Source: a virus
Length of the DNA stretch: 21,084 bases
Reading direction: 5' to 3' (one strand)
IMG/VR virus record: IMGVR_UViG_3300029953_000172
Span: 1-21,084 of that record
Part shown: one piece after another, positions 1 to 7,568 of the stretch
Layout of the letters: each line of letters starts with the position of its first letter
Position numbering within the stretch: position 1 is the stretch's first letter
Position numbers and translations under genes: made by a program
The notes under the pieces: generated by a model
The model's database searches: none
Seen by the model: the letters and a program-made list of their open reading frames with translations, nothing else
Told to the model about the DNA's origin: nothing

Positions 1-1761
1 AAATAAGTGATCCATAGCGACGCCAAGGCGGGCGAAGTCCTTGGTGGTGTCCGAAAGGCTATTAGGCACCTTACTAAAATAATCATTAAAATCGCTTAGT
101 GCCGCCGACACCATCTCGCTCGCTTTACCTTCGGCGTTAAGGTTTCGAAGATGCTCCATCTCCTGCTCATTGATAGCCGGGTATTCGACATTGAACTTGG
201 CTATTGCCTCAATACCACCCTCAAATACCTGCTTAAGTGTGGTTCCCGCCGACGCCAGATCGGTACCATTCAACATTCCAAAGTTGCTGGAAGTCTGGGT
301 AAACTTTTGAGGGTCCAACTTAAGATTGTTGTCAGTAGCCCGCTGAGACAGCATGGACATTGTATCTGCACGGGAATAGGTGGAATTACCGGCGATATCG
401 AAAGATGCCCCGCGTAGCTGCTGGGCGTTTACCGAACCCGTATTTCCGGTCAACTGCATCTGCATGTTGAGGGTACGAACTTCCTGGGAAGCGGCAGCCG
501 ACTTAGCCGCAAACTCCCCAAGAACTACAGCAACAGCCGCAATACCCCCGAGCATCCCGAACGACATATTACGCACGAGACCCATGTACTCAGACATGAC
601 CATCATAGTGCCGGGGATACGGGAGAAGTTACCCGTTACGATCTCATGGCCCATGACGATGAATTCACGGGTGAGCATGGCAGTGGCACCCCGCGCCTTA
701 CCTGCGCCTTCCTCCACCTTACCAAGGGCATCTTCGTATTGCTGTGCGTTCTGGTCCAGTTTATCCTTTACATCATCCTGAGATATAACGCCGTTGACCA
801 ATCCCCTGCGAATTTTGGCCTCATTCTGTGCGTATTCAACCGCCGCTTTAGGCACCTGACCAATAGAATGATCTATGCTGGCAGCCTTGGCCCGCTGTTC
901 TGCCTCTACCGCAAGTGTCTCCTGTCGAGCCATGGTGATACGCTGTTCACCTTCGGCCTTAAGCCTAGCAACGGTGTCACTGGTGGGGCCACCCCCCGTA
1001 GAGGTGCGCTGCTGCGCATACGAAGCATCTTCGGCAGCGGAGGCATCCTGCCGATCCTGCTCAAGCCTCTGCTGATATTCAGCACGGAGTTGTTCACGGG
1101 ATTTTCCGCCAAATAGACGCTGGTTTACCTGTTCTGAGACATCACCCTGCGGAGGGGTCATAACCCGCATCTGGGATGCAAGCTCCGCCTGGACACCAAG
1201 ATGGTTGGAAAAAAACGCAGCACTGTCCTTGGCCGTCTTATCGCCGGTACCCGTTTGACCAGTGAGCATGCGAATACGCTCAAGCGTAGCCTTTGCGATC
1301 TGCTCTTGGGCGACTACCTCTTGGGCAGCAGCAACTTTGGAGGCCTCCGCCTCTGCTCGTCGGCTTTCTGCAAGCTGAGCAGAGGCGTTGGCGACATTGC
1401 GTAAAATAGATACGCCCTTGGCACTATCTGCAAAGAAGCCAGCCTGGGCTCCTGTAAGTTTAATGGTTGCTCCGGTCAAAAGATCGGTAGCAACTCTGGC
1501 CTCGCTAACTCCACCTGCGACGGCAGAGAAGTCCGAACGCATCCGGGCGATACCGCCAGCCTGGGCCGTAACCTCTTTGATGGCAGCCGACATAGCAGAA
1601 AACCCGCTGCCGACGTTGGCACCGGAGCCCATAGCTTGTACGGCGGAAGCAATGTCCCGCATCTGGCTTGCAAACGTTTGCATGTCGCCAGACACTTGTT
1701 GGATGGCAGCGGAAGCTTCATTGCGGAACCGCAGGGTAAATTCAAGATCGGTACCAGCCAT
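1..1761 (-). CDS. Tail tape measure protein (N-terminal 587 residues, runs off the window)
   Basis: This open frame starts with ATG at 1761 and stays open to base 1, so only the N-terminal 587 codons are present. A GGGAG Shine-Dalgarno sequence lies 7 bases upstream of the start. The protein begins MAGTDLEFTLRFRNEASAAI and continues as an Ala/Gln/Ser-rich, helical, coiled-coil-like chain. Near residues 370-390 it carries GHEIVTGNFSRIPGTMMV, typical of tape measure proteins, followed by a hydrophobic segment around residues 395-415 that could cross a membrane. Tape measure proteins set tail length and often help DNA entry. The position straight after the frameshifted tail chaperone pair fits lambda-like order (G, GT, H). 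A copy of the dispersed palindrome lies inside the gene at 1669-1682, encoding MQTFAS. The role is secure from order and composition; the C-terminus is unseen. Confidence 0.93.
   Translation of the reverse strand, partial: MAGTDLEFTLRFRNEASAAIQQVSGDMQTFASQMRDIASAVQAMGSGANVGSGFSAMSAAIKEVTAQAGGIARMRSDFSAVAGGVSEARVATDLLTGATIKLTGAQAGFFADSAKGVSILRNVANASAQLAESRRAEAEASKVAAAQEVVAQEQIAKATLERIRMLTGQTGTGDKTAKDSAAFFSNHLGVQAELASQMRVMTPPQGDVSEQVNQRLFGGKSREQLRAEYQQRLEQDRQDASAAEDASYAQQRTSTGGGPTSDTVARLKAEGEQRITMARQETLAVEAEQRAKAASIDHSIGQVPKAAVEYAQNEAKIRRGLVNGVISQDDVKDKLDQNAQQYEDALGKVEEGAGKARGATAMLTREFIVMGHEIVTGNFSRIPGTMMVMSEYMGLVRNMSFGMLGGIAAVAVVLGEFAAKSAAASQEVRTLNMQMQLTGNTGSVNAQQLRGASFDIAGNSTYSRADTMSMLSQRATDNNLKLDPQKFTQTSSNFGMLNGTDLASAGTTLKQVFEGGIEAIAKFNVEYPAINEQEMEHLRNLNAEGKASEMVSAALSDFNDYFSKVPNSLSDTTKDFARLGVAMDHLF
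1669..1682. repeat. Dispersed palindrome, site 1 (exact TGCAAACGTTTGCA)
   Basis: Exact 14-bp palindrome inside the tape measure gene, about 85 bp after its start codon. It encodes QTFA in the gene's frame, so it is constrained by both protein and site. Confidence 0.9.
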
Positions 1762-1776
1762 ATGAAAGCTCCCGCT

Positions 1777-2543
1777 TTATGTATTGTTCAACCTCTTCAT
1801 CCGTTCCGCTTCGCCCTCGGAAACCGCCATATCGATGATTTCCATGAAGGTAACGAATGCAATTGGTTGATCCATCCAAGTTCCGGCATCCGGGAGTAAC
1901 CCCTTTTTATGCCAGCGATAGAGGCGGAACAGTTCTGCGTAGAAAGCCGAGTTTTCGTACTGTGGCTTTTTAGGGCAGAACCACGCCTCCTCCCCGTCAA
2001 AGGAATACGGTATGGGCGCTTTTTCTTTGCACCCATACCGTGACTTCATGCTTGGGGTACACTTGCTGCATTGCCTATCCGGCAGGAGAATTCCAGCAAG
2101 TGTGACCCCTCTTAGTTTTTTGCGGCGGCTGCCGTGACGGTGTTCAGGTCGGACAGCTTATCCGCGATCTCTCGGACCAACTGAAGGCCGAGGGCGTCGG
2201 TCATGGCGTCGGTAGCCACGGTGCGGTCCTTACCGTCGATTACGCGAACCTCCGTGGTGAAGGGGACAGGATTGCCGCTGGCATCCTGGAAGTTCAAGAT
2301 GCCCTGTAGGCCGAACTTGACGGTCTCGATGGCCGCAAGATTGCCGTGGTGGACAGAAACCATCTTGTCGGCGTCGTTGGGGTCGGGCTGCCAAGTGAAG
2401 GCGGCGTCTTTGATCAGAGCCTGCTCACGGGCGGAGATTGTGCCCAACAGAAAAACAGTGGCTCCAGCCTCTTCCGTCTGAGCCGGATCAGTCTTGGAGA
2501 TGTGACGGGCCTGGATGCCCGAAGAAACCGCAATAAGCGCCAT
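1777..2543 (-). CDS. Tail assembly chaperone G-T fusion made by -1 ribosomal frameshift
   Basis: The first reading frame (2543-2112) ends just after the slippery heptamer A AAA AAC (2121-2115). A -1 slip there continues into the frame that runs to a stop at 1777-1779, with no stop between. The product is about 255 residues: 143 from G plus 112 from the T frame, starting LRGVTLAGILLPDRQ. The only ATG early in the T frame (2049) has no Shine-Dalgarno sequence, which argues that T is made only by frameshift, as in lambda. The T part has cysteines as C-x2-C, a third about ten residues on, and a further FC, so it may bind metal. It also has a segment LPDAGTWMDQPIAFVTFMEI. By analogy with lambda gpG/gpGT, the pair would coat the tape measure and recruit tail tube protein. 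The frameshift is inferred from sequence, not measured. Confidence 0.85.
2054..2121 (-). promoter_or_regulatory. Programmed -1 frameshift signal (slippery heptamer plus hairpin)
   Basis: On the minus strand the heptamer A AAA AAC (2121-2115) is followed by a five-base spacer, TAAGA. A long stem comes next: 2109-2094 (GGGGTCACACTTGCTG) pairs with 2068-2054 (CAGCAAGTGTACCCC), giving 15 base pairs with one bulged C and a 25-base loop. The loop itself contains TGCC/GGCA that can pair. Heptamer, spacer and stem match the classic -1 frameshift layout, and the frame reached has no stop before the T coding region. Confidence 0.9.
2112..2543 (-). CDS. Tail assembly chaperone G-like protein
   Basis: 143 residues, starting MALIAVSSGIQARHISKTDP at ATG 2543 with GGGAG eight bases upstream. 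A longer open frame extends upstream to 2807 but overlaps the tail tube gene, so I chose 2543. The protein has no recognisable catalytic motif. It ends TAAAAKN just after the slippery site and stops at TAA 2112-2114. Its place between the tail tube gene and the tape measure gene, and the frameshift into the T frame, identify it as the G-type chaperone. Unshifted ribosomes make this short form; a minority should make the G-T fusion. A hairpin containing a copy of the dispersed palindrome lies directly upstream (2567-2592) and could lower expression relative to the tail tube gene. Confidence 0.85.
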   Translation of the reverse strand: MALIAVSSGIQARHISKTDPAQTEEAGATVFLLGTISAREQALIKDAAFTWQPDPNDADKMVSVHHGNLAAIETVKFGLQGILNFQDASGNPVPFTTEVRVIDGKDRTVATDAMTDALGLQLVREIADKLSDLNTVTAAAAKN

Positions 2544-2566
2544 AATTGATACTCCCTGGGAAAGAT

Positions 2567-2592
2567 GCCCCTTGCAAACGATTGCAAGGGGC
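2567..2592 (-). terminator. Hairpin between tail tube and G genes, containing dispersed palindrome site 2
   Basis: An 11-bp perfect stem (GCCCCTTGCAA / TTGCAAGGGGC) closes a 4-base loop in the 59-bp gap between the tail tube gene and the G gene. The inner 14 bases (2573-2586) are the dispersed palindrome with one mismatch, TGCAAACGATTGCA. On the minus strand the stem is followed by ATCTTTCCC, so it is a weak terminator or attenuator candidate rather than a classic one, lacking a full T run. It may also work as a protein-binding site. Confidence 0.6.
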
Positions 2593-2602
2593 GGTGGTGA
2601 AC

Positions 2603-3844
2603 TTAGCTGAAGAAAATCTGCAATTCGTCGTTGCCGTTGAGGCGGGCGAGGTGCAGAGACACTTCGTAGGTACGAATGTTGTTCCGGTTGCCGTACTTCA
2701 GGTCGCTTTCCTGCACGTTCGGCATCGAGAACTGAACGGTATTGCCCTTCTGGATACCGACCTTGACGCTGAAAGCGGCTTGCTCGGCAGTGGCTAGGTT
2801 GCCCCAAAAGGGGTTGACCGACTCCAGCACCGCTTCGGGATCGAAGCTGGCGGTGCCTTTGCGGCCTGTAATCATGGAACCAGCATAGCCGTTCATGGCG
2901 TTCATGTCATCACGAATGGTGACTTCGTTGCCAATGTCGATGGAGAACTTGGAAGCAGCGAAGGTGCTGACCCCGTTCAACGTGATGGCAGCCATCTCGA
3001 CCTGGACCGGAATGGTGGTCTCATAGACGGCGGTGGACGGGATAGCCACGTTCTGCACGGCGTTGTAATCGCCCGTGAAGGTGAACTTGAAGTTGGCGAA
3101 GTTGCCGCCCGAGCCATCAACGGTGAAGGTGCCCCGCGAACCCGTCATGGTATGCAGGACGCCATCGTAATACAGGTACAGCGTGGCGCTGTCCATATTG
3201 TCGGTGACGGGGTTGTACTGCCAGCCAGCCGGGGTAAGCAGGAGGGTGAAGGTATCACCAACCGCCAACGGAGAAGTGATGTTCGGGGTGATGGAAGCCC
3301 CGTTCGACAGCACCAGGGGTGTGGTGTTCGCCAGGGTCTGGGCGACAAGGTTCACAGCGGGGACTTCGCCAACAGCCGGAGCCATGACGCTGACCTCGGC
3401 TACACCAGTGCCACCCGCCGTGGTGCAGGTAAGCGTAACCTGCTGGGCCACATAGCCGGTATAGGCTGCCGTGGGGGTGAACGAGGCGACACCAACATTG
3501 GCCGAACCGGGGGTAACAGCCCCAACAGTAGCCAGCCCGGTGACTTGGGTCTCGGCAAATCCGCAAGCACGGAGCAGGACGCCCAACTTCGGATGCACAG
3601 TGGCGAGGTTGGCTGCACCCGGTCCACGAACTTCGTGAGTGAACGAGATGCTGGACACGGCGCGTCCAGCCGCATTCGGCAGGGGCGAAATATCGTTGCG
3701 GACGTTGTTGCGGGTAAGCTGCGTGACCTTCAGGCTGAACTTGGGATCAGCGACCAGGAGGGCATCAGCAATGGGGGTGGGGTTGGCATCCGTGCGGAAA
3801 ACCGACTCGACCTTCGCCAGCAGTAGTGCGCGTTCGTAAAGCAT
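2603..3844 (-). CDS. Major tail tube protein
   Basis: 413 residues, beginning MLYERALLLAKVESVFRTDA at ATG 3844 with AAGGAG upstream. The first ~90 residues and the last ~150 (from about ITLNGVSTFAASKFSIDIGN to the end) resemble siphovirus tail tube proteins: mostly beta, with phrases such as VTIRDDMNAMNGYAGSMITG and FDPEAVLE seen in this family. The middle (about residues 95-265) is Thr/Ala/Gly/Val-rich, beta-like and lower in complexity, like an inserted Ig-type decoration domain. That would explain a length well above the usual 150-250 residues. Position before the G/G-T chaperones supports the call. The exact family was not checked by search. Confidence 0.82.
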   Translation of the reverse strand: MLYERALLLAKVESVFRTDANPTPIADALLVADPKFSLKVTQLTRNNVRNDISPLPNAAGRAVSSISFTHEVRGPGAANLATVHPKLGVLLRACGFAETQVTGLATVGAVTPGSANVGVASFTPTAAYTGYVAQQVTLTCTTAGGTGVAEVSVMAPAVGEVPAVNLVAQTLANTTPLVLSNGASITPNITSPLAVGDTFTLLLTPAGWQYNPVTDNMDSATLYLYYDGVLHTMTGSRGTFTVDGSGGNFANFKFTFTGDYNAVQNVAIPSTAVYETTIPVQVEMAAITLNGVSTFAASKFSIDIGNEVTIRDDMNAMNGYAGSMITGRKGTASFDPEAVLESVNPFWGNLATAEQAAFSVKVGIQKGNTVQFSMPNVQESDLKYGNRNNIRTYEVSLHLARLNGNDELQIFFS

Positions 3845-3852
3845 GGTGGTGT

Positions 3853-4086
3853 TTACTCCTTCACCAAAACACGGCGACCATCGTCACCAATGACGTAATG
3901 ACCACCGATGCCCGCTGATACGGGAACGTGGGCAGCCTGGGTTTCTTTCGCGACCTCGGGCTTGCAAACGTTTGCATCCTCGGTAACTTCAGGCTCCTCG
4001 TGAACCTCTGGAGCCTCCTGCTTCTCTTCCTCGGGGGCTTCCCCCTCAGCGCCTTGCGGCTTTTCGTGACCAAAAAGGTGGGCCAT
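3853..4086 (-). CDS. Small acidic protein of unknown function
   Basis: 77 residues, starting MAHLFGHEKPQGAEGEAPEE at ATG 4086 with AGGAG nine bases upstream. The first half is Glu/Pro-rich and probably disordered. The end, GGHYVIGDDGRRVLVKE, may be a small folded beta hairpin. I do not recognise a family. It lies between a tail-terminator-like gene and the tail tube gene, 8 bp before the latter, so it is probably co-translated with tail proteins. The dispersed palindrome at 3963-3976 sits in its coding sequence and encodes ANVC, the same peptide that the site encodes in the ParB-like and scaffold-like genes. Confidence 0.75.
   Translation of the reverse strand: MAHLFGHEKPQGAEGEAPEEEKQEAPEVHEEPEVTEDANVCKPEVAKETQAAHVPVSAGIGGHYVIGDDGRRVLVKE
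3963..3976. repeat. Dispersed palindrome, site 3 (exact)
   Basis: Exact TGCAAACGTTTGCA within the small acidic gene, about 115 bp after its start codon. It is read as ANVC in that gene's frame. Confidence 0.9.
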
Positions 4087-4097
4087 ATCGTGGACTC

Positions 4098-4631
4098 CTA
4101 AACAAGAACTCGGGGATCGTCAACCCTAGTGCGATATTTTATCTCGATCTCTTTATAACCAGAGAACAGACTGACACGCGGGCTTTCGATATCAAACTGG
4201 GTAGCCAGGGGGCGCACTGATACGGACAGTTGATCACCCGTGGCCTGCTCTACCGTATTATTGTCCGAGGAGAACAGACGTTGCAAGTCCGCATCCATCC
4301 TAGCCAATTCTCGGTGAGGTAGGTCTTCAATAAACCGCTTGTACCAGAAGTCGATACCGACCCGAGCGGTGGTCATGCACCAACCCGCACCACGCTCATG
4401 CTTTTCGTTCTGAGGGTAGATACCGACAGCGTTTCCGGCCACATGTTCAAGATGGTCAACCGGGCCGCTGGTGACGTGTAACCAATTACTCGTATAGGCG
4501 GGCAGGCACATCTCTTGGAGACGACCATACCACTCATCAAGTATGCGCTGGAAGATCGAGGGCTGGTACGGGGTGCCATCAGTCAGCGTATAGGTGACTG
4601 GGGTACGAACATTGGCGTGACGATGGCTCAT
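4098..4631 (-). CDS. Probable tail terminator / minor tail protein
   Basis: 177 residues, starting MSHRHANVRTPVTYTLTDGT at ATG 4631, three bases after the stop of the preceding gene. No catalytic motif is visible. The protein has a mixed alpha/beta look: helix around QPSIFQRILDEWYGRLQEM, then strands ending VSLFSGYKEIEIKYRTRVDD. In siphoviruses the gene between the HK97-gp10-like completion protein and the tail tube gene usually encodes the tail terminator (lambda gpU-like), which caps the tail tube and joins it to the head. I assign the role from position only; the fold is compatible but not diagnostic. Confidence 0.55.
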   Translation of the reverse strand: MSHRHANVRTPVTYTLTDGTPYQPSIFQRILDEWYGRLQEMCLPAYTSNWLHVTSGPVDHLEHVAGNAVGIYPQNEKHERGAGWCMTTARVGIDFWYKRFIEDLPHRELARMDADLQRLFSSDNNTVEQATGDQLSVSVRPLATQFDIESPRVSLFSGYKEIEIKYRTRVDDPRVLV

Positions 4632-4634
4632 AGC

Positions 4635-5270
4635 TTATATCCCAAATTCGCTGCGTACAGCGGCAAGCATGCTATTGGAGAACTCGGTTATACCGCCCTC
4701 CAGTTCAATACCCATGCCAAGACGCGCAGGGATCGTTACTGACTTCTTGAGGACGTAAAGCGGTATACCTGCACCCTTCCTTGCCGTCCGCTTGAATATG
4801 ATCAGGTTCCCCGCTTTCGATTTCATCTTGTAGGTATTGCCCCAGTCCCGAGGACGGAGCATTTTAGGCGTTCCGTCCGCGTTTAGGGCAGCAGGTAGCG
4901 GGATGCATAGATAACCCCCGTGCCGGGACGTTAAAACCGCCCCCGTTTCGTGGGTTTTGGCATAATAGATGCCCCCGATATGCCCGATGATATCCCCTAA
5001 GTCGCCGTCAACCTTAACGGAACCGAGGATGCTATCTACAAGAGCCCCGCTGCGCCTAGACAGAGTGGTAGCCGTAGTACCTCCCGGCCAGGGGACACCG
5101 TGCCTAACCGCCAGACGCTCCGCCACACCCGATAGGTACAGCTTAAGCTCCCGTTTCATCAGGTCGGGCAATTCATCGGCATGGTGCTGGAATTCGGAAG
5201 CCATCTGATCGACAGCCTCGCCCGGATCGTCGAAGGTATGCCCGTCCCATGATCCGAATATTTCGAACAT
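4635..5270 (-). CDS. HK97 gp10-like tail completion / head-tail joining protein
   Basis: 211 residues, beginning MFEIFGSWDGHTFDDPGEAV at ATG 5270. The start overlaps the previous stop as TAATG, indicating translational coupling. Residues 20-60 form an amphipathic helix (MASEFQHHADELPDLMKREL), followed by SRRSGALVDSILGSVKVDGD and GGIYYAKTHETGAVL. The pattern 'R-S-G-L-..S-I' then 'Y-x3-H-E-x-G' is characteristic of the HK97-gp10/phage virion morphogenesis family. A basic segment follows (MLRPRDWGNTYKMKSKAGNL), then a C-terminal helix. Such proteins sit at the head-tail interface. The position after the head connector supports this. Confidence 0.7.
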   Translation of the reverse strand: MFEIFGSWDGHTFDDPGEAVDQMASEFQHHADELPDLMKRELKLYLSGVAERLAVRHGVPWPGGTTATTLSRRSGALVDSILGSVKVDGDLGDIIGHIGGIYYAKTHETGAVLTSRHGGYLCIPLPAALNADGTPKMLRPRDWGNTYKMKSKAGNLIIFKRTARKGAGIPLYVLKKSVTIPARLGMGIELEGGITEFSNSMLAAVRSEFGI

Positions 5271-6040
5271 TAGAGCCTGCCCACCATGAGGCGCTGATAG
5301 TTCTGCGCCAAGTTAGCGGCTTCGTCGCAGATCATATCGTTGCTGGTGTATTTCTCGTATTTGCTGGACTTGCTATCCGAAGGCTGAGACAGACCCAGAC
5401 CGCCGCCCCACATCTTCTCAAACATATACATAGCTTGGGTGGTGCAAGCCATCTGTAGATCGGTGGGTACCCCCATATACACGGGATAAGGGGAGACAAC
5501 CTCTTCAACGATAGCCGCCCCCGGATTGCTGGTGCCGTCAATGGTCTCCGCCGTACCGAAACCGCCTCGAATATGCTGGTGGTATTGAACACCAAAACCA
5601 CCCGCGTAGACGATCTTGATCGTTCCACGCCCCTTACGAGTACGCTTGAGCAGTTTGACGCACATCTTACGGTCATCATAGTACCAGTCCGTACCCCGAG
5701 TTAGCACAACCGGATTGGGTGCGTCGTAGGCAAACGGATAGTAATAGACCGTCATCGCTTGGATGGAGCTGTCCGGGTCTATCAGGAACCCGTCCAGGAA
5801 GCACTTCTGCTCGGGGGAGCGGAAACTGGGGGAACTGCAATAGGCTTCGAAGTACAGGGTTTCCCGCGTATCGAAGCGTTGGGTATAGACCCGAGCATAG
5901 AACGAGTTGCGAGTATATACCTCAAGCAACGAACTGGCGGTCACTAGCAGCGTATCGAACCGGCTGTCATAGGTGTGGGTACACTGACGGCTATCCATAA
6001 ACTGTTTAAAGAATTCTACAGTGCAAAGCGCCGCGTCCAT
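5270..6040 (-). CDS. Head-tail connector / adaptor protein
   Basis: 256 residues from ATG 6040 (MDAALCTVEFFKQFMDSRQC), chosen because GGAG lies 7 bases upstream. The open frame extends to a TTG at 6097, but that extension runs through a terminator's T-rich end and the dispersed palindrome, so it is unlikely to be translated. The N-terminal helical part (YDSRFDTLLVTASSLLEVYT) resembles gp6/gp15-type adaptors. A beta-rich middle (TDWYYDDRKMCVKLLKRTRK, then GTIKIVYAGGFG) and a long C-terminal helical part follow. That 'T-x-W-Y-..D...L...G.I.I.Y.GG' layout is common in phage connector proteins. It sits between the capsid genes and the gp10-like gene, as expected for a first head completion protein. 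Confidence 0.65.
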   Translation of the reverse strand: MDAALCTVEFFKQFMDSRQCTHTYDSRFDTLLVTASSLLEVYTRNSFYARVYTQRFDTRETLYFEAYCSSPSFRSPEQKCFLDGFLIDPDSSIQAMTVYYYPFAYDAPNPVVLTRGTDWYYDDRKMCVKLLKRTRKGRGTIKIVYAGGFGVQYHQHIRGGFGTAETIDGTSNPGAAIVEEVVSPYPVYMGVPTDLQMACTTQAMYMFEKMWGGGLGLSQPSDSKSSKYEKYTSNDMICDEAANLAQNYQRLMVGRL

Positions 6041-6052
6041 ATTCCGCTCCGT

Positions 6053-6066
6053 TGCAAACGTTTGCA
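6053..6066. repeat. Dispersed palindrome, site 4 (exact)
   Basis: Exact TGCAAACGTTTGCA directly upstream of the GGAG ribosome-binding site of the connector gene (ATG 6040), and downstream of a terminator. This is one of the copies in an untranslated region. Confidence 0.9.
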
Positions 6067-6080
6067 CGAGTGTACCCCAT

Positions 6081-6117
6081 AACAAAAGGCGGGGCAACTT
6101 ATCGCTGCACCCGCCTT
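6081..6117 (-). terminator. Rho-independent terminator after the capsid-linked gene
   Basis: On the minus strand AAGGCGGG (6117-6110) pairs with CCCGCCTT (6093-6086) around a 16-base loop, and the stem runs into CCTTTTGTTAT. A GC-rich stem ending in a T run, 19 bp after the stop at 6137, is a good intrinsic terminator. It would separate highly expressed capsid genes from the connector genes. Confidence 0.7.
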
Positions 6118-6136
6118 ATGCTTGGTGGCTACTGCC

Positions 6137-6478
6137 TTAACCCGGTCGGCCCGGACGAGCACGAATACCAGTCTTGGAGCCGGTAGAGGTCGTATTGGCC
6201 GGGGGGGCCAGACGGCGGCGCTGACGCTCCGCTTTGACCTCCGGTTCCGGTTCTTCAATGTCCCGGTGGATAGCGAAGTAAGGCTTATCGAAAATCTCGC
6301 CTTCGCTATCGTGGATTTCCTCGACCAACTCTTCAAGTTCGTCGGCCAGATCAGCGGCCACTACAAGGGGAATACCCCGCTTATAGTGAACCGCCTTCTC
6401 TTGGTTGAGTCCCTTGAAGACATAGACCTTGCCACGAACCAGGGTGGCGGTAGTCACTCGATTTCGAACTGCGCTCAT
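6137..6478 (-). CDS. Small head-associated protein of unknown function
   Basis: 113 residues from ATG 6478 (MSAVRNRVTTATLVRGKVYV), with GGAG about 10 bases upstream. A TTG at 6484 is the only earlier in-frame start and is less likely. The first ~70 residues look folded (KGLNQEKAVHYKRGIPLVVA, then an acidic helix ADLADELEELVEEIHDSEGE). The last ~40 are Glu/Pro/Arg-rich and probably disordered, ending in a basic tail RARPGRPG. It follows the major capsid gene and precedes a terminator, so decoration, head-fibre or connector-accessory roles are possible. I do not recognise a family. Confidence 0.75.
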   Translation of the reverse strand: MSAVRNRVTTATLVRGKVYVFKGLNQEKAVHYKRGIPLVVAADLADELEELVEEIHDSEGEIFDKPYFAIHRDIEEPEPEVKAERQRRRLAPPANTTSTGSKTGIRARPGRPG

Positions 6479-6532
6479 AACCAATACTCCGCACTAACTT
6501 GGGTGTGCTAGTTAGGGATACTTCTGGCACCT

Positions 6533-6561
6533 AATATACTTAACGAATTAAGCTGCGTTAA
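6533..6561 (-). promoter_or_regulatory. Possible sigma70-type promoter upstream of the small head protein
   Basis: On the minus strand TTAACG (6561-6556) and TATATT (6538-6533) are separated by exactly 17 bases. The -10 matches consensus at five of six positions and the -35 at four of six. It lies in the AT-rich ~100-bp gap after the capsid gene, and transcription would start near 6525, about 50 bases before ATG 6478. The spacer includes a short CTTAA-TTCG-TTAAG hairpin. Suggestive only. Confidence 0.35.
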
Positions 6562-6580
6562 TCAGCCTGCCGACATAGGC

Positions 6581-7534
6581 TTAACCGACGTTGATGGCCT
6601 TGACAACCATGTCTTCCTGCTCGATGGCGGTGGCAACGCGCATGGTCAGGACGATGATGATCACGCGCTCACGGATGTTTTTGTCGAATTCCATCCGCAT
6701 CTGACGCTGAACGCCCCAGATGATGTTCTTCGGGATGGTCATCAAGATGTTGTTCGTGGGCATGTAGGCCGCACGTTCCATCGGGATACCCAGCACGGAG
6801 ACCGGAGCGGTGCCCTGGAGGATGGCATCACCGAGCGAGGTCTGACGCTGGGCGACCTGCATGCGGTAGTTGATTTCCTGGGTGTTCTCCAGGTAGTGCT
6901 TGTACTGGCCGAACAAGCGATGGTACTGCACGGGCAGCGCCTTCATCATGTTGGCGAACATGTCGGCGTCGAGCGGGGCGCCGTTCTGGTTGACGATGTT
7001 CGAAACCACGTTCTTCAGGATGCCGTTCTGGAGGGCCAGATAGGTATCGCCCGAGGTGGTGTCGCCGTTGATCAGGAGTTCTTCCAGGTCGGCGGCGGCG
7101 CGTTCGGCCATCATGTCCAGGATGGTGTTCTCGAATTCGGTGCCGTCGATCTGCCCGCCTTCGATATTGTCTTCCAGCACTTCATAGGGCAGGTTGATTT
7201 CAGCGATGACTTCCGAGGTTTCCAGGCTGATCTTGTCGGTGGTGGGCTGATACCGCTGTTCGCGGGTCAGAGCACGACTACCAGTCTCGCCAGCTTCAAC
7301 AGCGGAAACCGCTCCTTGATTGGCAGCCTGCAACATGCGGGTGCCGAAGCCGATCTTGTTGATCTCCAACTGCGGACGCGGCATCTGAATGGTGCGAACG
7401 TTCTGGAGGATGGTGGGCTGCGCGATCATCTTGCGATAGAAGCGCATCTGCTGTTCGGGGAGAAGATAACCGCCGTTGCCAATCAGGCCACTCAGGGTCA
7501 TATCCGCTTTTTGCAAAACTTCCAACTCGGTCAT
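6581..7534 (-). CDS. Major capsid protein (HK97 fold, XkdG-like)
   Basis: 317 residues, starting MTELEVLQKADMTLSGLIGN at ATG 7534 with AGAGGAG upstream. The N-terminal part GGYLLPEQQMRFYRKMIAQP is followed by VRTIQMPRPQLEINKIGFGT, then a loop and helix typical of HK97-type capsids (QPTTDKISLETSEVIAEINL, LPYEVLEDN). The middle, AERAAADLEELLINGDTTSG, is the classic 'A..D.E...I.GD' spine-helix motif. The C-terminal part (APVSVLGIPMERAAYMP, then TIPKNIIWGVQRQMRMEFDK) matches the P-domain/A-domain order. No long delta domain precedes it, consistent with a separate scaffold gene upstream. It is the best-supported structural call in the head module. Confidence 0.92.
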   Translation of the reverse strand: MTELEVLQKADMTLSGLIGNGGYLLPEQQMRFYRKMIAQPTILQNVRTIQMPRPQLEINKIGFGTRMLQAANQGAVSAVEAGETGSRALTREQRYQPTTDKISLETSEVIAEINLPYEVLEDNIEGGQIDGTEFENTILDMMAERAAADLEELLINGDTTSGDTYLALQNGILKNVVSNIVNQNGAPLDADMFANMMKALPVQYHRLFGQYKHYLENTQEINYRMQVAQRQTSLGDAILQGTAPVSVLGIPMERAAYMPTNNILMTIPKNIIWGVQRQMRMEFDKNIRERVIIIVLTMRVATAIEQEDMVVKAINVG

Positions 7535-7568
7535 GGGAGACTCCTCTTAAACTTGACCGTTGACTGAC

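Noticed and set aside
1777-2049. Independent gene starting at ATG 2049
   Set aside because: The ATG has no Shine-Dalgarno sequence and lies right after the frameshift stem; the frame is open upstream to the slippery site, so it is better explained as the T part of a G-T fusion.
3152-3826. Long plus-strand open frame opposite the tail tube gene
   Set aside because: Antisense to a well-supported gene, with no ribosome-binding site or recognisable protein. The same applies to plus-strand frames at 6896-7567, 7560-8006, 15055-15543 and 20092-20553.
5270-6097. Connector gene starting at TTG 6097
   Set aside because: This would translate through the T-rich end of a terminator and the dispersed palindrome; ATG 6040 has a good GGAG at proper distance.
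6564-6581. Terminator after the major capsid gene (AGCCT/AGGCT)
   Set aside because: Only five base pairs with an 8-base loop and no T run; the stem overlaps the stop codon region. Too weak to call.
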